Positions 17,797-27,204 of a stretch of DNA of 64,000 bases are shown here, piece by piece; the stretch's first letter is position 1; every line of letters starts with the position of its first letter. The position numbers and the translations under genes were made by a program. The DNA is taken from contig JAKSDQ010000150.1 of NCBI GenBank assembly GCA_022360015.1, positions 62,001-126,000 of the forward strand, in the 5' to 3' direction. Source of the DNA: Cytophagales bacterium. Lineage in GTDB: Bacteria; Bacteroidota; Bacteroidia; Cytophagales; Cyclobacteriaceae. The notes under the pieces are model-generated. The model was not told the origin of the DNA and ran no database searches. It saw nothing but the letters and a program-made list of their open reading frames with translations.

Positions 17797-18387
17797 TCAG
17801 GTGAATATGGCTTTGACTGTTAGCAAAATAATCTTTAAATCCTTGAAGAAATGCCTGCTTTCAATATATTTCAGGTTAAGTTCCAGCTTGGCAGGCATTA
17901 TTTCATCTATATAAAGCTTTTCCGGATTCTCTGCATTTTTGAGCAATTCATTCTCATTTACATACTGAATAGAGGCAAAGTCGGTAATTCCTGGTCTGAC
18001 CGTCACCACTTTTTGCTGTCTTGTATCATACATATCCACATATTTTCTAACTTCCGGCCTGGGTCCAACCACGCTCATATCACCAACTAAAACATTGAAA
18101 AGCTGAGGTAGTTCATCGATCTTATATTTTCTCAGGTAGTAGCCAACCCTGGTAATACGGCTATCGCGGTGCCCTACTGTAAGTAATCCCTTCTTATCGG
18201 CATCGACATACATAGTTCTGAATTTAAACAATTTAAAGTCCCGGTTTTGTCTGCCTACCCGTGTTTGCAGGTAAAAAATGCCCCCTCTCGAGTCTATCTT
18301 CACTAAAATGGCCATCACCAAAAACAAAGGAAGCAAGAGTACGATAAGTAATAACGAAAATACGATGTCAAACAACCGTTTTAACAT
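17797..18387 (-). CDS. Small (monotopic) sugar-phosphate transferase, second copy
   Basis: A 196-residue relative of the neighbour at 17133, with the same layout: a re-entrant N-terminal helix (about 5-28), FKLFKFRTMY, catalytic Asp-Glu in KIDELPQLFNV, SVVGPRPEVRKY, and VRPGITDFASIQY. The two proteins are clearly diverged, so this is not a recent duplication. Its start overlaps the end of the upstream DegT gene by seven bases, so it is probably coupled to that aminotransferase, whose amino sugar may be the one it loads onto the lipid carrier. Confidence 0.9.
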   Translation of the reverse strand: MLKRLFDIVFSLLLIVLLLPLFLVMAILVKIDSRGGIFYLQTRVGRQNRDFKLFKFRTMYVDADKKGLLTVGHRDSRITRVGYYLRKYKIDELPQLFNVLVGDMSVVGPRPEVRKYVDMYDTRQQKVVTVRPGITDFASIQYVNENELLKNAENPEKLYIDEIMPAKLELNLKYIESRHFFKDLKIILLTVKAIFT

Positions 18388-19592
18388 ATCACTGTATTGT
18401 ATGCATTAACTACTGCTCCTGCTACCATCTCGACCTCTTTTCCGGTTAACTGGGGATAAATTGGCAGGGAGATTTCTCCTTTGTATTGCTGATAGGTATT
18501 GGGATAATCACCGATTTCGTAACCTTTTTCTTTAAAAAGGGACAGCATAGGCATAGGGACAAAATGTACATTTACAGCAATTTGCCTGGATGAAACAGCT
18601 TCAATGATCGCATCTCTTTGCTCCTCACTGATATCTTTGATTCTCAAAGCATAGATGTGACAGCAAGATAAGGTAGCATTTTCCCGGAAAGGTGGCAGAA
18701 CAGCCCATGAGAAGGGAGCAAAAAGCCTGTTGTAATGCTCAAAAACATCTCTTCTTTGCTGAAGCAGTAGCTCATCATATTTTTGAATCTGAACAAGCCC
18801 TATAGCTGCACAAACATCAGGCATGTTGACTTTCAGTCCCTGGCTCACAATATCATAACGCCAGCCGCCCGCTTTCGTTTTGGTAAATGCGTCCTTGGTT
18901 TGACCGTTAAGGGAAAAAACCCTCAGGAAATCGTAAAGTTCCCCATTGTCAAAAGGCGCTGGCAGATGAAGGCAGATCGCTCCGCCTTCAGCGGTAGTGA
19001 CATTTTTCACAGCATGTAGTGAAAAGATCGTGACATCGGTCAGACGTCCGCACGCTTTGCCCTTGTAGCTGGCACCAATTGAATGTGCGGCATCGGCCAC
19101 TACCAGGATCCTGCCCAATTTTTTCTGTATTTCATGGGCTGGGCGAAACTTACCGACAATCTCCGGTGATTGCACCAGGGAATTAATGGCATCGTAATCG
19201 CAGGGCCAACCTGCTATGTCTACTGGGACAATAACCTTGGTTTTTTCTGTAATCGCTTCGCGGATTTTGTCAACATCGATGTTAAAATCATCCTTAATAT
19301 CAACCATTACGGGTTTAGCCCCTATATTCATGGCCGCCAGCGCAGTGGCACTATAGGTATAAGCAGGTACGATAACCTCATCCCCCTCCCCCACTCCAAA
19401 CCAGCGGAGCATGAGCATCATACCGCTGGTCCAGGAGTTGACACAAAGTACATCATCGATACCTACAAATGCTGCGATCTTTTGCTCCAGCGCTTTTACT
19501 TTCGGACCCGTAGTGATCCAGCCTGATTTAAGGGAATCCGTCACCTCGTCAATCACATCCTGGTCTACATACGGCGGGGAAAATGGAATCAT
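18381..19592 (-). CDS. DegT/DnrJ/EryC1/StrS aminotransferase, second copy
   Basis: A 403-residue PLP-dependent sugar aminotransferase. Lys196 in FSLHAVKNVTTAEGG is the PLP lysine. VNSWTSGMMLML (51-62), VPAYTYSATALAA (75-87) and VVADAAHSIGA (164-174) line the active site. The usual SGT (phosphate site) is SWTSG here, a mild variation. It overlaps the downstream sugar transferase by seven bases. It is one of three diverged DegT enzymes in the locus, which suggests up to three amino sugars or different positions (3- and 4-amino). Confidence 0.88.
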   Translation of the reverse strand: MIPFSPPYVDQDVIDEVTDSLKSGWITTGPKVKALEQKIAAFVGIDDVLCVNSWTSGMMLMLRWFGVGEGDEVIVPAYTYSATALAAMNIGAKPVMVDIKDDFNIDVDKIREAITEKTKVIVPVDIAGWPCDYDAINSLVQSPEIVGKFRPAHEIQKKLGRILVVADAAHSIGASYKGKACGRLTDVTIFSLHAVKNVTTAEGGAICLHLPAPFDNGELYDFLRVFSLNGQTKDAFTKTKAGGWRYDIVSQGLKVNMPDVCAAIGLVQIQKYDELLLQQRRDVFEHYNRLFAPFSWAVLPPFRENATLSCCHIYALRIKDISEEQRDAIIEAVSSRQIAVNVHFVPMPMLSLFKEKGYEIGDYPNTYQQYKGEISLPIYPQLTGKEVEMVAGAVVNAYNTVIC

Positions 19593-19749
19593 ATATTTTT
19601 TTTTAGGTCTTCAATGTGTCACTCACCTTATACAGCGCAAGTATAGGGGATAGACAGATAAAATTTAAGTAAAATCTAAATTTGCCATGTGTAAATTTTA
19701 AAAACTCGATGAAAGTGGCCCTGCGGGTGTTTGCCTCATAAGACCGGCA

Positions 19750-20688
19750 TTATTTTCTGAACAATCCCCTTAAAAAGCCAGCCCCATAAGAAACATGTAA
19801 TGCAGGATACACAAGCAAAGCTGCCAGTTTCACCTTCAGGCCTCCTTTGGCCCGTAGGGAAAAAAAGACATCGAGCAACAGGTATAAGGCCAATGGGATC
19901 AACCATAACGGTGAAATAGCGGCAAGTGGAAGTGATATAAAATAGAGAAGGAAACAACTGGGAATCAGATGGCGAAGCTTGATTTCCGAATCTACTTTTT
20001 TCAGTACCATCGGTTTAAACAAGCCATATTGGTAGTATTGTTTAAACAAGCCCTTTAAGTGGCTTCTTGGATAGTACCACAGCTTGATGGCTGGGTTTTG
20101 ATAGATCTTTTTACCTTTGCTTTTGGCACGGTAATGAAATTCGTCGTCCTGGTTTCTTACCAGTCTTTCATCAAACATGCCCACTTCAGTAAATATTTCC
20201 TTTTTCCAGGAGCCAAAAGTGACGGAATCACTATATCCTTCGTAGGTCACATTGTGCACCTGGCTGTTTCCTACGCCAAAAGGCGTACAAATCGCATAGG
20301 CCACTGCACACTGAAATGGGGCTTTACATGCTGTTCTTGTAGGGCCACCAACAATATCTGCCTCTACATTTTCAAATGTTTCGATGATTTTTTCAAAATA
20401 ATCGGGTGCGTATTTGGTATGTGCATCCAGTCTGACAATTTTATCAGCTTTGCACAAAGGAATGGCTTTGTTCAGCGCATAGGGAACAATTTTTTCAGGA
20501 TTATCGAGTAAATGAATATTGCGGTGATTTTGCTGGTATTCCCGAATAATTGATTTTGTTTTATCACGGGAACCACCATCAACAAGTATTAACTCTTTTT
20601 CCACGGGTTTTGCTGAAATAAAAAACTCCAGTAATCCCCTGATATATGCTTCCTCGTTAAAGCACGGACATATTACACTTAGTGTCAT
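19750..20688 (-). CDS. Glycosyltransferase family 2, ExoA-like
   Basis: A 312-residue GT-A glycosyltransferase of the inner membrane. It opens with SVICPCFNEEAYI, then LILVDGGSRDKT (about 34-45) and the metal-binding IVRLDAHTKY (about 82-91), which is the Asp-Ala-His form of succinoglycan ExoA enzymes. VGGP (111-114) and two or three C-terminal hydrophobic segments (about 235-300) follow. Its start overlaps the stop of the polysaccharide deacetylase gene by four bases. It adds one sugar of the repeat unit; donor and acceptor are unknown. Confidence 0.85.
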   Translation of the reverse strand: MTLSVICPCFNEEAYIRGLLEFFISAKPVEKELILVDGGSRDKTKSIIREYQQNHRNIHLLDNPEKIVPYALNKAIPLCKADKIVRLDAHTKYAPDYFEKIIETFENVEADIVGGPTRTACKAPFQCAVAYAICTPFGVGNSQVHNVTYEGYSDSVTFGSWKKEIFTEVGMFDERLVRNQDDEFHYRAKSKGKKIYQNPAIKLWYYPRSHLKGLFKQYYQYGLFKPMVLKKVDSEIKLRHLIPSCFLLYFISLPLAAISPLWLIPLALYLLLDVFFSLRAKGGLKVKLAALLVYPALHVSYGAGFLRGLFRK

Positions 20689-21476
20689 CTTAAAAGTTTC
20701 TCCCTTAATTTTAAATAATTGTTCCCAAGAGAATTTTTCAGTAGTTTTTTCAGATTCCAGTAAAGAAATTCCTTTGCAAAGAAAAACAGGTCATGATTGA
20801 CTATTTTTGCTGCTTTTGACGGAGGGTCATTTTGTTTGATACTATACCGGCCGGCCACATAACAACGGCCCACCATCTCCACTTTATTGGTAGGTTCGGA
20901 GGTAAATAACACCTTAAAACCTGCCTCCTCAGCAGACTTTGCCACTTGTCCGGAATAAAATCCCCCCGGCACGGAAGCGGTAAGTATCTCCTCTCCCACT
21001 ATGTCGCCTAACATATCTTTACTGGTTGTCCATTCGGTCAGCAGCTCTTCGTATGACAGGTTAGAAATAATTTTTGGATGAGAATGTGAGTGGGAGCCGA
21101 TAATATGACCCCGGTTATGCAGTTCTTTGACCTGCGCTTTGGTCAGAAAACCATCGGTATCCAAAAATCCGGTAGCGATAAAAAATAGGCCTATGGCCTG
21201 ATAGTTTTCCAGCAAAGGCGCGATGCGGGTTAAAAAGCTTACCCCGCCGTCATCAAAGGTAATCAACCTTAACACTTCCGCATCAACACGTCCGGCCTTC
21301 AAAAATTCATTAAACCTGGCCGCCTGTCCTGACAGCTTTGGGGCTGAGACCTCCAGATGGGATTTAAAATCCGGTAAATCCAGTTTATAGGAATCAGGCC
21401 CGCTACCATTGAAACCACTCTCCCGGAAGTTTCCGTTCTCAATGACGTCGTGATATAGTAGCGAAGTGATTCTCAT
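20685..21476 (-). CDS. Polysaccharide deacetylase (NodB-fold, CE4)
   Basis: A 263-residue metal-dependent deacylase. The NodB motifs are clear: LITFDDGG (about 91-98) gives the catalytic base Asp and metal Asp, and GSHSHSHP (about 146-153) gives the two metal His. ASVPGG (about 187-192) is the third motif. There is no signal peptide, so it acts on the cytoplasmic side or on a lipid-linked sugar, unlike secreted chitin-type enzymes. It is preceded by a formyltransferase only 10 bases away, which raises the thought of an ArnD-like deformylase. It overlaps the next gene by four bases. Confidence 0.82.
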   Translation of the reverse strand: MRITSLLYHDVIENGNFRESGFNGSGPDSYKLDLPDFKSHLEVSAPKLSGQAARFNEFLKAGRVDAEVLRLITFDDGGVSFLTRIAPLLENYQAIGLFFIATGFLDTDGFLTKAQVKELHNRGHIIGSHSHSHPKIISNLSYEELLTEWTTSKDMLGDIVGEEILTASVPGGFYSGQVAKSAEEAGFKVLFTSEPTNKVEMVGRCYVAGRYSIKQNDPPSKAAKIVNHDLFFFAKEFLYWNLKKLLKNSLGNNYLKLREKLLR

Positions 21477-21486
21477 GATCCTGTCT

Positions 21487-22269
21487 CTATTTTTTTTGCC
21501 ATTTCCACCGCAAAAAATTAGTGAGCCTCGGCTGGCCCCAGATATTTGATCTTCTGTTCTTATCTACCACCAACGGCTGGGCTGTACCGTTGTAAATCTC
21601 CGTGAACTTGTCTTTGATCCCTTCCAGATTATCAAAAACCACCCTGCTTTGAATCGTGACATGTGACTCTTTTACCGGATCATAGTCATAACTGAAATAT
21701 CCAAAAATAGGTCCGGTATCCACTCCCTTATCAATTTTAAGCATGGTCATACCAACATTTTCATAGTCTTTGTTCATAATTGCCCAGAAACAACCATGGG
21801 CGTTTCGGTACTCCGGACAAATACCCGGATGAAATACATAAGTACCAAATTCCGGAATAGAAAAAACCCTTTCCTTCAGCAAAAACTTACATCTGGCTAT
21901 CACGAAGTCAGGCTGTTTGCCTTTGATAAACTCCTCAGCCGCCCTGGCATTTGGTGTTTGGACAGTAATTTGATCGATCTTGTCAAAATCAGGTTCCCCA
22001 TACGCTTTTTTCACCTGATCAAGTATAGACTGCTCAATGCGATGATCGGCACGCTGACGGGTAAATTTGTAATAAAACCGGAACAGGAAGACATCAATCA
22101 ACCCTCCCAACCCGCTTCTTTTCATTTCTTTCTTTATCCTGTCCATTTTTTTATGCTTTTTCTCCTCGATCACCACAATACCCGCAAGGTCTGAAAAAGC
22201 ATTTAACCAGCAGGCAATACCACGATAGGATAAAAGCGAATCTTTATGGCATATTAATAAAGTCTTCAT
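21487..22269 (-). CDS. Formyltransferase-family protein (sugar N-formyltransferase-like)
   Basis: A 260-residue protein with the fold of methionyl-tRNA or sugar formyltransferases, which use 10-formyl-tetrahydrofolate. The core is VFHPGICPEYRNAHGCFWAIMNK-like (about 156-178, with the catalytic-type His) followed by VGMTMLKIDKGVDTGPIFGYF-like sequence with the conserved Asp. The Asn of the usual N-x-H motif is not evident (VFH), although an Asn-Ala-His follows. The N-terminal 100 residues are less conserved. In a polysaccharide locus the likely substrate is an amino sugar made by one of the DegT enzymes. Activity is inferred only. Confidence 0.7.
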   Translation of the reverse strand: MKTLLICHKDSLLSYRGIACWLNAFSDLAGIVVIEEKKHKKMDRIKKEMKRSGLGGLIDVFLFRFYYKFTRQRADHRIEQSILDQVKKAYGEPDFDKIDQITVQTPNARAAEEFIKGKQPDFVIARCKFLLKERVFSIPEFGTYVFHPGICPEYRNAHGCFWAIMNKDYENVGMTMLKIDKGVDTGPIFGYFSYDYDPVKESHVTIQSRVVFDNLEGIKDKFTEIYNGTAQPLVVDKNRRSNIWGQPRLTNFLRWKWQKK

Positions 22270-22280
22270 CCAAAAGTATT

Positions 22281-23570
22281 TTAAACTTCAAGCTCAGAGT
22301 AAAAGTGCTGAATTTTGCCGCTGGCTTTTCGGGCAATTTCGTTTACATAGTTAATTTCAATTTTCAGGCCCGGTTCCAGATACATTTCCATTTTTTCCCT
22401 GATGTCTTTGATCTCTTCTTCGGAAAGTTTTTCAGTAGCTACTACATCCAGAACAAAGGTATCAAGCTTAGTCTGCCTCACCACAAATTCTCGTAAGCAG
22501 CCGGTGGATTCCAGGATACTTCTTGAAACATAATAAAAAGTGAATCCTGCCGCTACCTTGCCTGAGGGCAATTGAACGAAATCGTTCACCCTGCCATTGA
22601 TCCTGGTAATGATTTTCCGGCCTTCCGCGTTGAAATCAAAGTCTACCGAATCACCTATGCTGTACCTGATAAGCGGAAAAGCTTGATTAAAGAGTGAGGT
22701 ACAAAGTAAACGGGTGGTACCATTCGATTCAGGCACATTTTCGAAAAAAGTAATTTCATCAGAGCAAATCATTTGGCCGTCCGGAAATTCAAAACCCATC
22801 ACGCTTAATTCCGATGAGCCATATTCGATAGCAACCCGTATGCCAAATGCAGCCTCTAACAGTCGCTTGTCTTCATCGGTACACAATTCTGAAGTGACAA
22901 TGCAAACTTTCAGGGTGGGACAAATCTTCTTTAAGATGGTCGCTTTTTCCATGAGGTACCTGGCAAAACGAACAATTGAGCTTGTATAGCCATAGATATA
23001 GGCTATTTTTCTGGTTTTAAAAACTTTAACAAACTCATGCAACACTTCTTCTGATAAATCAAATACCTGGAATCGTATCCGGTTTGACAGCCGGTCCTTT
23101 AACTTTTCGGCCAGGTAAGACTTCTTGTCTAAAGGGATACCATAAAATCTAACCTGCGATGAATTCAGGCCTATGCCGTACTGGCTGAATCGATGCTTGA
23201 TCAAAGCCCAGGAAAGGGCATGGGCGAATTTATCCTTGGCAAAGAAAAACGGATGGCCTGAGGATCCGGATGTATTGGACAGGTAAACATTTTTCCGGTT
23301 GTAACCTGCTGCCAGCATTTCATCTATCGGTTTTTGCAGATCCTTTTTGTTTAATATGGGAACATCTTCCCATTTTTCAGGTTTTTCGGGGCCAATGATT
23401 TTACGGTAAAAAGGGTTGTGATCATAGTGATGGCTGAATATTTCCCACTTCTTTTTTTCCTGCCACTCGTACAAATCAGATGATGATTTATCCAGAATGG
23501 ATTGCAGGAGTTTTTCAGCCCTGGCCAATTCAAAACCCTGAAATTTCAATGTCAGCTCAAATATATTCAT
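22281..23570 (-). CDS. PaaK/CapK-like AMP-forming adenylation enzyme
   Basis: A 429-residue member of the phenylacetate-CoA ligase-like group found in capsule loci (CapK type). The P-loop-like LSNTSGSSGHPFFF lies at about residues 97-110. TSELCTDEDKRLLEAAFG and IEYGSSELSVMGFE (about 250-263) match the adenylate-binding motifs, and ITRINGRVNDFVQLPSG is the family's hinge motif. A C-terminal ACS-type lid follows, with a Lys in KASGKIQHF near the end. It probably activates an acyl group to decorate a sugar. The acyl group is unknown. It has four bases to the upstream glycosyltransferase. Confidence 0.82.
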   Translation of the reverse strand: MNIFELTLKFQGFELARAEKLLQSILDKSSSDLYEWQEKKKWEIFSHHYDHNPFYRKIIGPEKPEKWEDVPILNKKDLQKPIDEMLAAGYNRKNVYLSNTSGSSGHPFFFAKDKFAHALSWALIKHRFSQYGIGLNSSQVRFYGIPLDKKSYLAEKLKDRLSNRIRFQVFDLSEEVLHEFVKVFKTRKIAYIYGYTSSIVRFARYLMEKATILKKICPTLKVCIVTSELCTDEDKRLLEAAFGIRVAIEYGSSELSVMGFEFPDGQMICSDEITFFENVPESNGTTRLLCTSLFNQAFPLIRYSIGDSVDFDFNAEGRKIITRINGRVNDFVQLPSGKVAAGFTFYYVSRSILESTGCLREFVVRQTKLDTFVLDVVATEKLSEEEIKDIREKMEMYLEPGLKIEINYVNEIARKASGKIQHFYSELEV

Positions 23571-23574
23571 GACA

Positions 23575-24612
23575 TCATAATACTTTTAACTTATCCTTTA
23601 AGGCAACACGGCCTATCAATTTATCCCATTGTCCTTTAATGTGCTTCCAATCAAAGGATTTACCTTTTTGGATAGCCATTTTGGACATATTTCCGGCAAA
23701 ATCCGCATCTTCCAAAAGCCTTTTGATACAGGTAGCCATGGCAAGGTTGTCACCAACATTTACCAGCATGCCGTCAACATTATCTTCTATCAAATACGGC
23801 AAACCTCCGGCATTGGTAGATACGATGGGAAAGCCAAGGCACATGGCCTCGATAATGCTTACCGGCAAATTGTCAAAATCGGTGGTATTGATGAAGATGT
23901 CGTACCTGTCAGATAGTTTTATCCACGCTTCTTTACTCAATTTACCGGTAATGGTCAATTTATCACCAACCCCCAGTGTATCAGCTAATTGCTCTACCTT
24001 TTCTTTACTACCATCCTTGTTCGGTCCCACCATGCAGAGTTCAATTTCCGGATAATCGATACTTAGTTCCTTCAGCACTTTAACGGCCATTTCAGGGTTG
24101 TAGATTTTATGAAAGGAACGAACGTACAGCAGACATGGTCTTAGATGGCTTCTGACGGCAGAAGGATATTTTTCAGTATCTATATAATTAGGAATGTATT
24201 CTACGGGGTATCCATGATTTCCGAAGGCTTCCATTAAATAATGGGAAGGAGAAACATTGGCGGTTGCTTTTTTAAAAACAAGTTTGCTTAATCCCGGCGA
24301 TTTTCTTAAACGGCCGGGCAAACCTCCGCCATGCAAAATCGGAATGTAGGGTAATTTAAAAAACTGGCATAAAACGGCCACTACCAGTGTATAGTAAAAA
24401 TTGCTGGTGCTGTAAGTGTCAATGAAAACAAGGCTGATCTTTTTTCGATACTTAACGGTGGTAAAAATGGCGTCGAAAAACCTTAGGATTTTGTTCTTTT
24501 TGTCAGAAATCAGTAAAACTTCAAAATGCTCTTGAAGTTTAGGGCCTAAAGTCTCAACATTGGTAGGGGTAAAACCATGGCGGCTAAGTTTGTTCCCGAT
24601 GTAAAGAATCAT
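23575..24612 (-). CDS. Glycosyltransferase family 4
   Basis: A 345-residue GT-B glycosyltransferase. The N-terminal Rossmann half includes GGGLPGRLRKSP at about 94-105 (acceptor loop). The donor half has CLLYVRSFHKIYNPEMAV (about 159-176), VGPNKDGS, and the signature FINTTDFDNLPVSIIEAMCLG with the E-x(7)-E-like motif. GLPIVSTNAGGLP-like sequence follows. It has no membrane helices and would act at the cytoplasmic face. It overlaps the upstream polymerase/ligase gene by 29 bases, so the two are coupled. Donor sugar unknown. Confidence 0.88.
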   Translation of the reverse strand: MILYIGNKLSRHGFTPTNVETLGPKLQEHFEVLLISDKKNKILRFFDAIFTTVKYRKKISLVFIDTYSTSNFYYTLVVAVLCQFFKLPYIPILHGGGLPGRLRKSPGLSKLVFKKATANVSPSHYLMEAFGNHGYPVEYIPNYIDTEKYPSAVRSHLRPCLLYVRSFHKIYNPEMAVKVLKELSIDYPEIELCMVGPNKDGSKEKVEQLADTLGVGDKLTITGKLSKEAWIKLSDRYDIFINTTDFDNLPVSIIEAMCLGFPIVSTNAGGLPYLIEDNVDGMLVNVGDNLAMATCIKRLLEDADFAGNMSKMAIQKGKSFDWKHIKGQWDKLIGRVALKDKLKVL

Positions 24613-25939
24613 CCGTTGACGGTAGTAAATGTATGAAAATCAGACCATATAAAAACCCCGGCATGGCTAACCTCATGGCACCATGGGTCATTGTTAAAAA
24701 ACATAATATGGTAAATGCCGCCACCAGAGGCTTTGACAGGTCATTGGCTTGCAGGTAATACACAAGTGGACTAAATAAAAGTATCAATAGGGCCAGTAGT
24801 CCATAAAGACCATGTTCGGCCAGCAGTCTGCTGAACTCTGTATGTGAGGCCAGGGCTTTGCTTCCATGTTTCACGCGGTAATATTTCCCCATACCTATGC
24901 CAGCCCCCAGAATCGGATATTCGCCGAAAGCTGCCAGCTCGGACATTAATATCTTTAATCTGCCGGTGGTAAAATCCCTTTTTTTCCCATTCACAGACGA
25001 CTCATTGGCATAGCGCCTTTTCAAAAAGCCCCCGGTAAGTTCATTCGTATAATTGAAAACTATCAATCCGGCAAGTATGACGAAGATGCCTGTAACAAAT
25101 AGTTTTTTGACCAACTGAGGGTTATTGGCTTTGGTGGCAAAGATAAATATGGCCACAAAAAGGGCACCTATGGCGGTGATTATACCACCTCGTGAAAAGG
25201 TCAGCAGGCCCCTTATGCCAAAAAGGGCCACCAGTCCAACATCGATCACCTTGAAACCCGTCATCCTATATCCGGAAAACAGCGAAAGTCCCACAATAAA
25301 TATCCCCAGCCCAAGCACTGTCGAAACCTGATTGGCGCCAAAACCACCGGATAGTGCCCTGTTGGAATTGAGTGTAAAAGTCACTTCGCTCAGGTCCGGG
25401 GTTTTGAAAAACAGTACCACCGCCAGGGCGAATATGGGCATAATAAAAAATAAAAATAGTTGGTTTAGCTGGGCCTGGGTCATTTCCCTTTTATAAAAAT
25501 AGGCCGCGGAAGCCACCAGGCTGCAAGGCCCGGATAAGTTAAATAATACGTCTTTCCTGGCCCTGCTGGCACTTTCAAATTCAATTACCGTAAGTGCAGG
25601 TAGTAACAATAGAAAAAACACCAGAAACTGCCTTGGAAATCTGAATGGACGGTCTTCCGCCATAAGTCCCACTACTAAAAGTATAATTACGCCATACTTA
25701 CCGCTTTCGTAGGTCAGGCTTCCTTTATTCATACGCAACAAAATCTCCATTCCTACCCAGTAGGCAGCATAAAGGGCTGCTTCATTATTGGCATTATTGT
25801 TTTTGAGAATCACGTAAAGGCCAATTACCAGAGTGGCAACACCCCATATCATGCAAAACAGAGGAGATTGAATCGATACATAGCCCATCACGGCATGGAT
25901 AGCCAATATTATCAGCGTCTGAAATTTGTTTTCTTGCAT
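24584..25939 (-). CDS. O-antigen ligase / Wzy-type polymerase family protein
   Basis: A 451-residue integral membrane protein read from the ATG at 25939; the frame also allows a TTG at 25948, which I consider less likely. About ten to twelve helices. The Wzy_C-type core includes GIRGLLTFSRGG in the middle and, in the large periplasmic loop, GAGIGMGKYY and HTEFSRLLAEHGLYGLL, typical of both WaaL ligases and Wzy polymerases. In this locus it is the only candidate to polymerise or transfer the finished repeat unit at the outer face of the inner membrane. Polymerase versus ligase cannot be settled from sequence. Confidence 0.85.
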   Translation of the reverse strand: MQENKFQTLIILAIHAVMGYVSIQSPLFCMIWGVATLVIGLYVILKNNNANNEAALYAAYWVGMEILLRMNKGSLTYESGKYGVIILLVVGLMAEDRPFRFPRQFLVFFLLLLPALTVIEFESASRARKDVLFNLSGPCSLVASAAYFYKREMTQAQLNQLFLFFIMPIFALAVVLFFKTPDLSEVTFTLNSNRALSGGFGANQVSTVLGLGIFIVGLSLFSGYRMTGFKVIDVGLVALFGIRGLLTFSRGGIITAIGALFVAIFIFATKANNPQLVKKLFVTGIFVILAGLIVFNYTNELTGGFLKRRYANESSVNGKKRDFTTGRLKILMSELAAFGEYPILGAGIGMGKYYRVKHGSKALASHTEFSRLLAEHGLYGLLALLILLFSPLVYYLQANDLSKPLVAAFTILCFLTMTHGAMRLAMPGFLYGLIFIHLLPSTDDSLHREQT

Positions 25940-25958
25940 CGAATACAATATTCAAAAC

Positions 25959-25979
25959 TGCAGGAGATTATTTCCTGCA
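25959..25979 (-). terminator. Short hairpin between two polysaccharide genes
   Basis: TGCAGGA (25959-25965) pairs with TCCTGCA (25973-25979), 7 bp around a 7-base loop, in the 110-base gap between the glycosyltransferase at 26050 and the polymerase gene. The following T-run on the minus strand is weak. It may be an attenuator or partial terminator. Confidence 0.35.
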
Positions 25980-26049
25980 AACTTCTCTCATAAATTACAC
26001 TTTCAAAATTAATAAAAATTGTAAGGTGTAATAACTTTAATTCTTATAA

Positions 26050-27204
26050 TTAAGCCAGATGGCTTAAAATATCATTCCGGATGCGCTCATTATAGTATTC
26101 GTAAGTGAACTTATCCGTGATTCCGTTAACACGCTGTGACATAGCCTTTAAACTTTCCCTATGCTCGAGTATCCATACCAGACATTCCCTGATTTCCCCA
26201 GGAGAAATCTCCTTCAGTAACAACCCGTTTTTGCCATGTATGATATACTGGCCGATGCAGGATAAATCAGACACAACCGGTATGCAACCAAAGGCCGCCG
26301 ATTCGGCCAGCACCTTTGGAAAACCTTCTGACAGGGAAGGTAAACAAAAAATGTGTGCCTTACTATAGATATTATTCAACGCTTCACGCTTAAGGGGACC
26401 GGTAAACACATAATCGATAGCCAGCATCTCTTCCGCCAGTTTTTCAAAATGCGCTTTTTTGCCCCCACCACCAACAAAATAGACGGTACCCAGACCTGAT
26501 CCCGGTTTGAAGTCCGCCAAAGCACTTAGCAACCGGTCAAAGCCTTTTCGTTCTTCAATCCGCCCAACAAACAACAAATCCAAGTCTCCTGAAAATGATT
26601 TGGAAATCGCTGTTTCTTTTGCCTGTTGCAATTCCCGGCCGGTAAAACAAGGGTTTTCAAAGCTGATCAAATGCTTTTGCTGTCCGGGCCAGTAGCCGTT
26701 AATTGTTCCGATTACTTTTTTATGCTTCTTGAGATAATCTTTTTGCAATTTGTAGGATAACGGTGGGTTTTCAAGCTCCCAGTTACCGGCATATTTGTAC
26801 CAATACACCGGTCTGGTGATAAAATCAGCAATCATCAAAGTAAAAAAAGCCGGAATGGAAGGCCCTCTGGCATGTATGACATCATGTTTTTTAATATGGT
26901 GGTAAACCCGGTAAAAGTAAACAGGGATTTTCAAGAGAATTTTCAACTTGCTAATTAAACTTTTTCCACCAATATTATTCAGAAACACAAACTTTACACG
27001 GGCATTTTTCAGTGTTACCGCACTATCCCGCATCTTATTTTTTTCGTGTTTAAAGCCTATCCAGGTAATCTTGTCGAAAAGTGGATAAAAATTCTCTATC
27101 TCCCTGACCACTGGCTCAAATGCCAGATTTTTACCATCCACCTGCCACATAGGCGTATCCGATACAATCAACAGGTCAGGCTTTTTTCGTAGATTTTCAT
27201 GCAT
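26050..27204 (-). CDS. Glycosyltransferase family 4
   Basis: A 384-residue GT-B enzyme. It has an N-terminal half with VIHARGPSIPAFF, and donor half marks DLLFVGRIEERKGFDRLL (about 212-229), YFVGGGGKKAHFEKL, and the nucleotide-sugar signature CLPSLSEGFPKVLAESAAFG. No membrane helix. It overlaps the upstream glycosyltransferase by 37 bases. Lys-rich linkers suggest a peripheral inner-membrane protein. Donor and linkage are unknown. Confidence 0.88.
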   Translation of the reverse strand: MHENLRKKPDLLIVSDTPMWQVDGKNLAFEPVVREIENFYPLFDKITWIGFKHEKNKMRDSAVTLKNARVKFVFLNNIGGKSLISKLKILLKIPVYFYRVYHHIKKHDVIHARGPSIPAFFTLMIADFITRPVYWYKYAGNWELENPPLSYKLQKDYLKKHKKVIGTINGYWPGQQKHLISFENPCFTGRELQQAKETAISKSFSGDLDLLFVGRIEERKGFDRLLSALADFKPGSGLGTVYFVGGGGKKAHFEKLAEEMLAIDYVFTGPLKREALNNIYSKAHIFCLPSLSEGFPKVLAESAAFGCIPVVSDLSCIGQYIIHGKNGLLLKEISPGEIRECLVWILEHRESLKAMSQRVNGITDKFTYEYYNERIRNDILSHLA

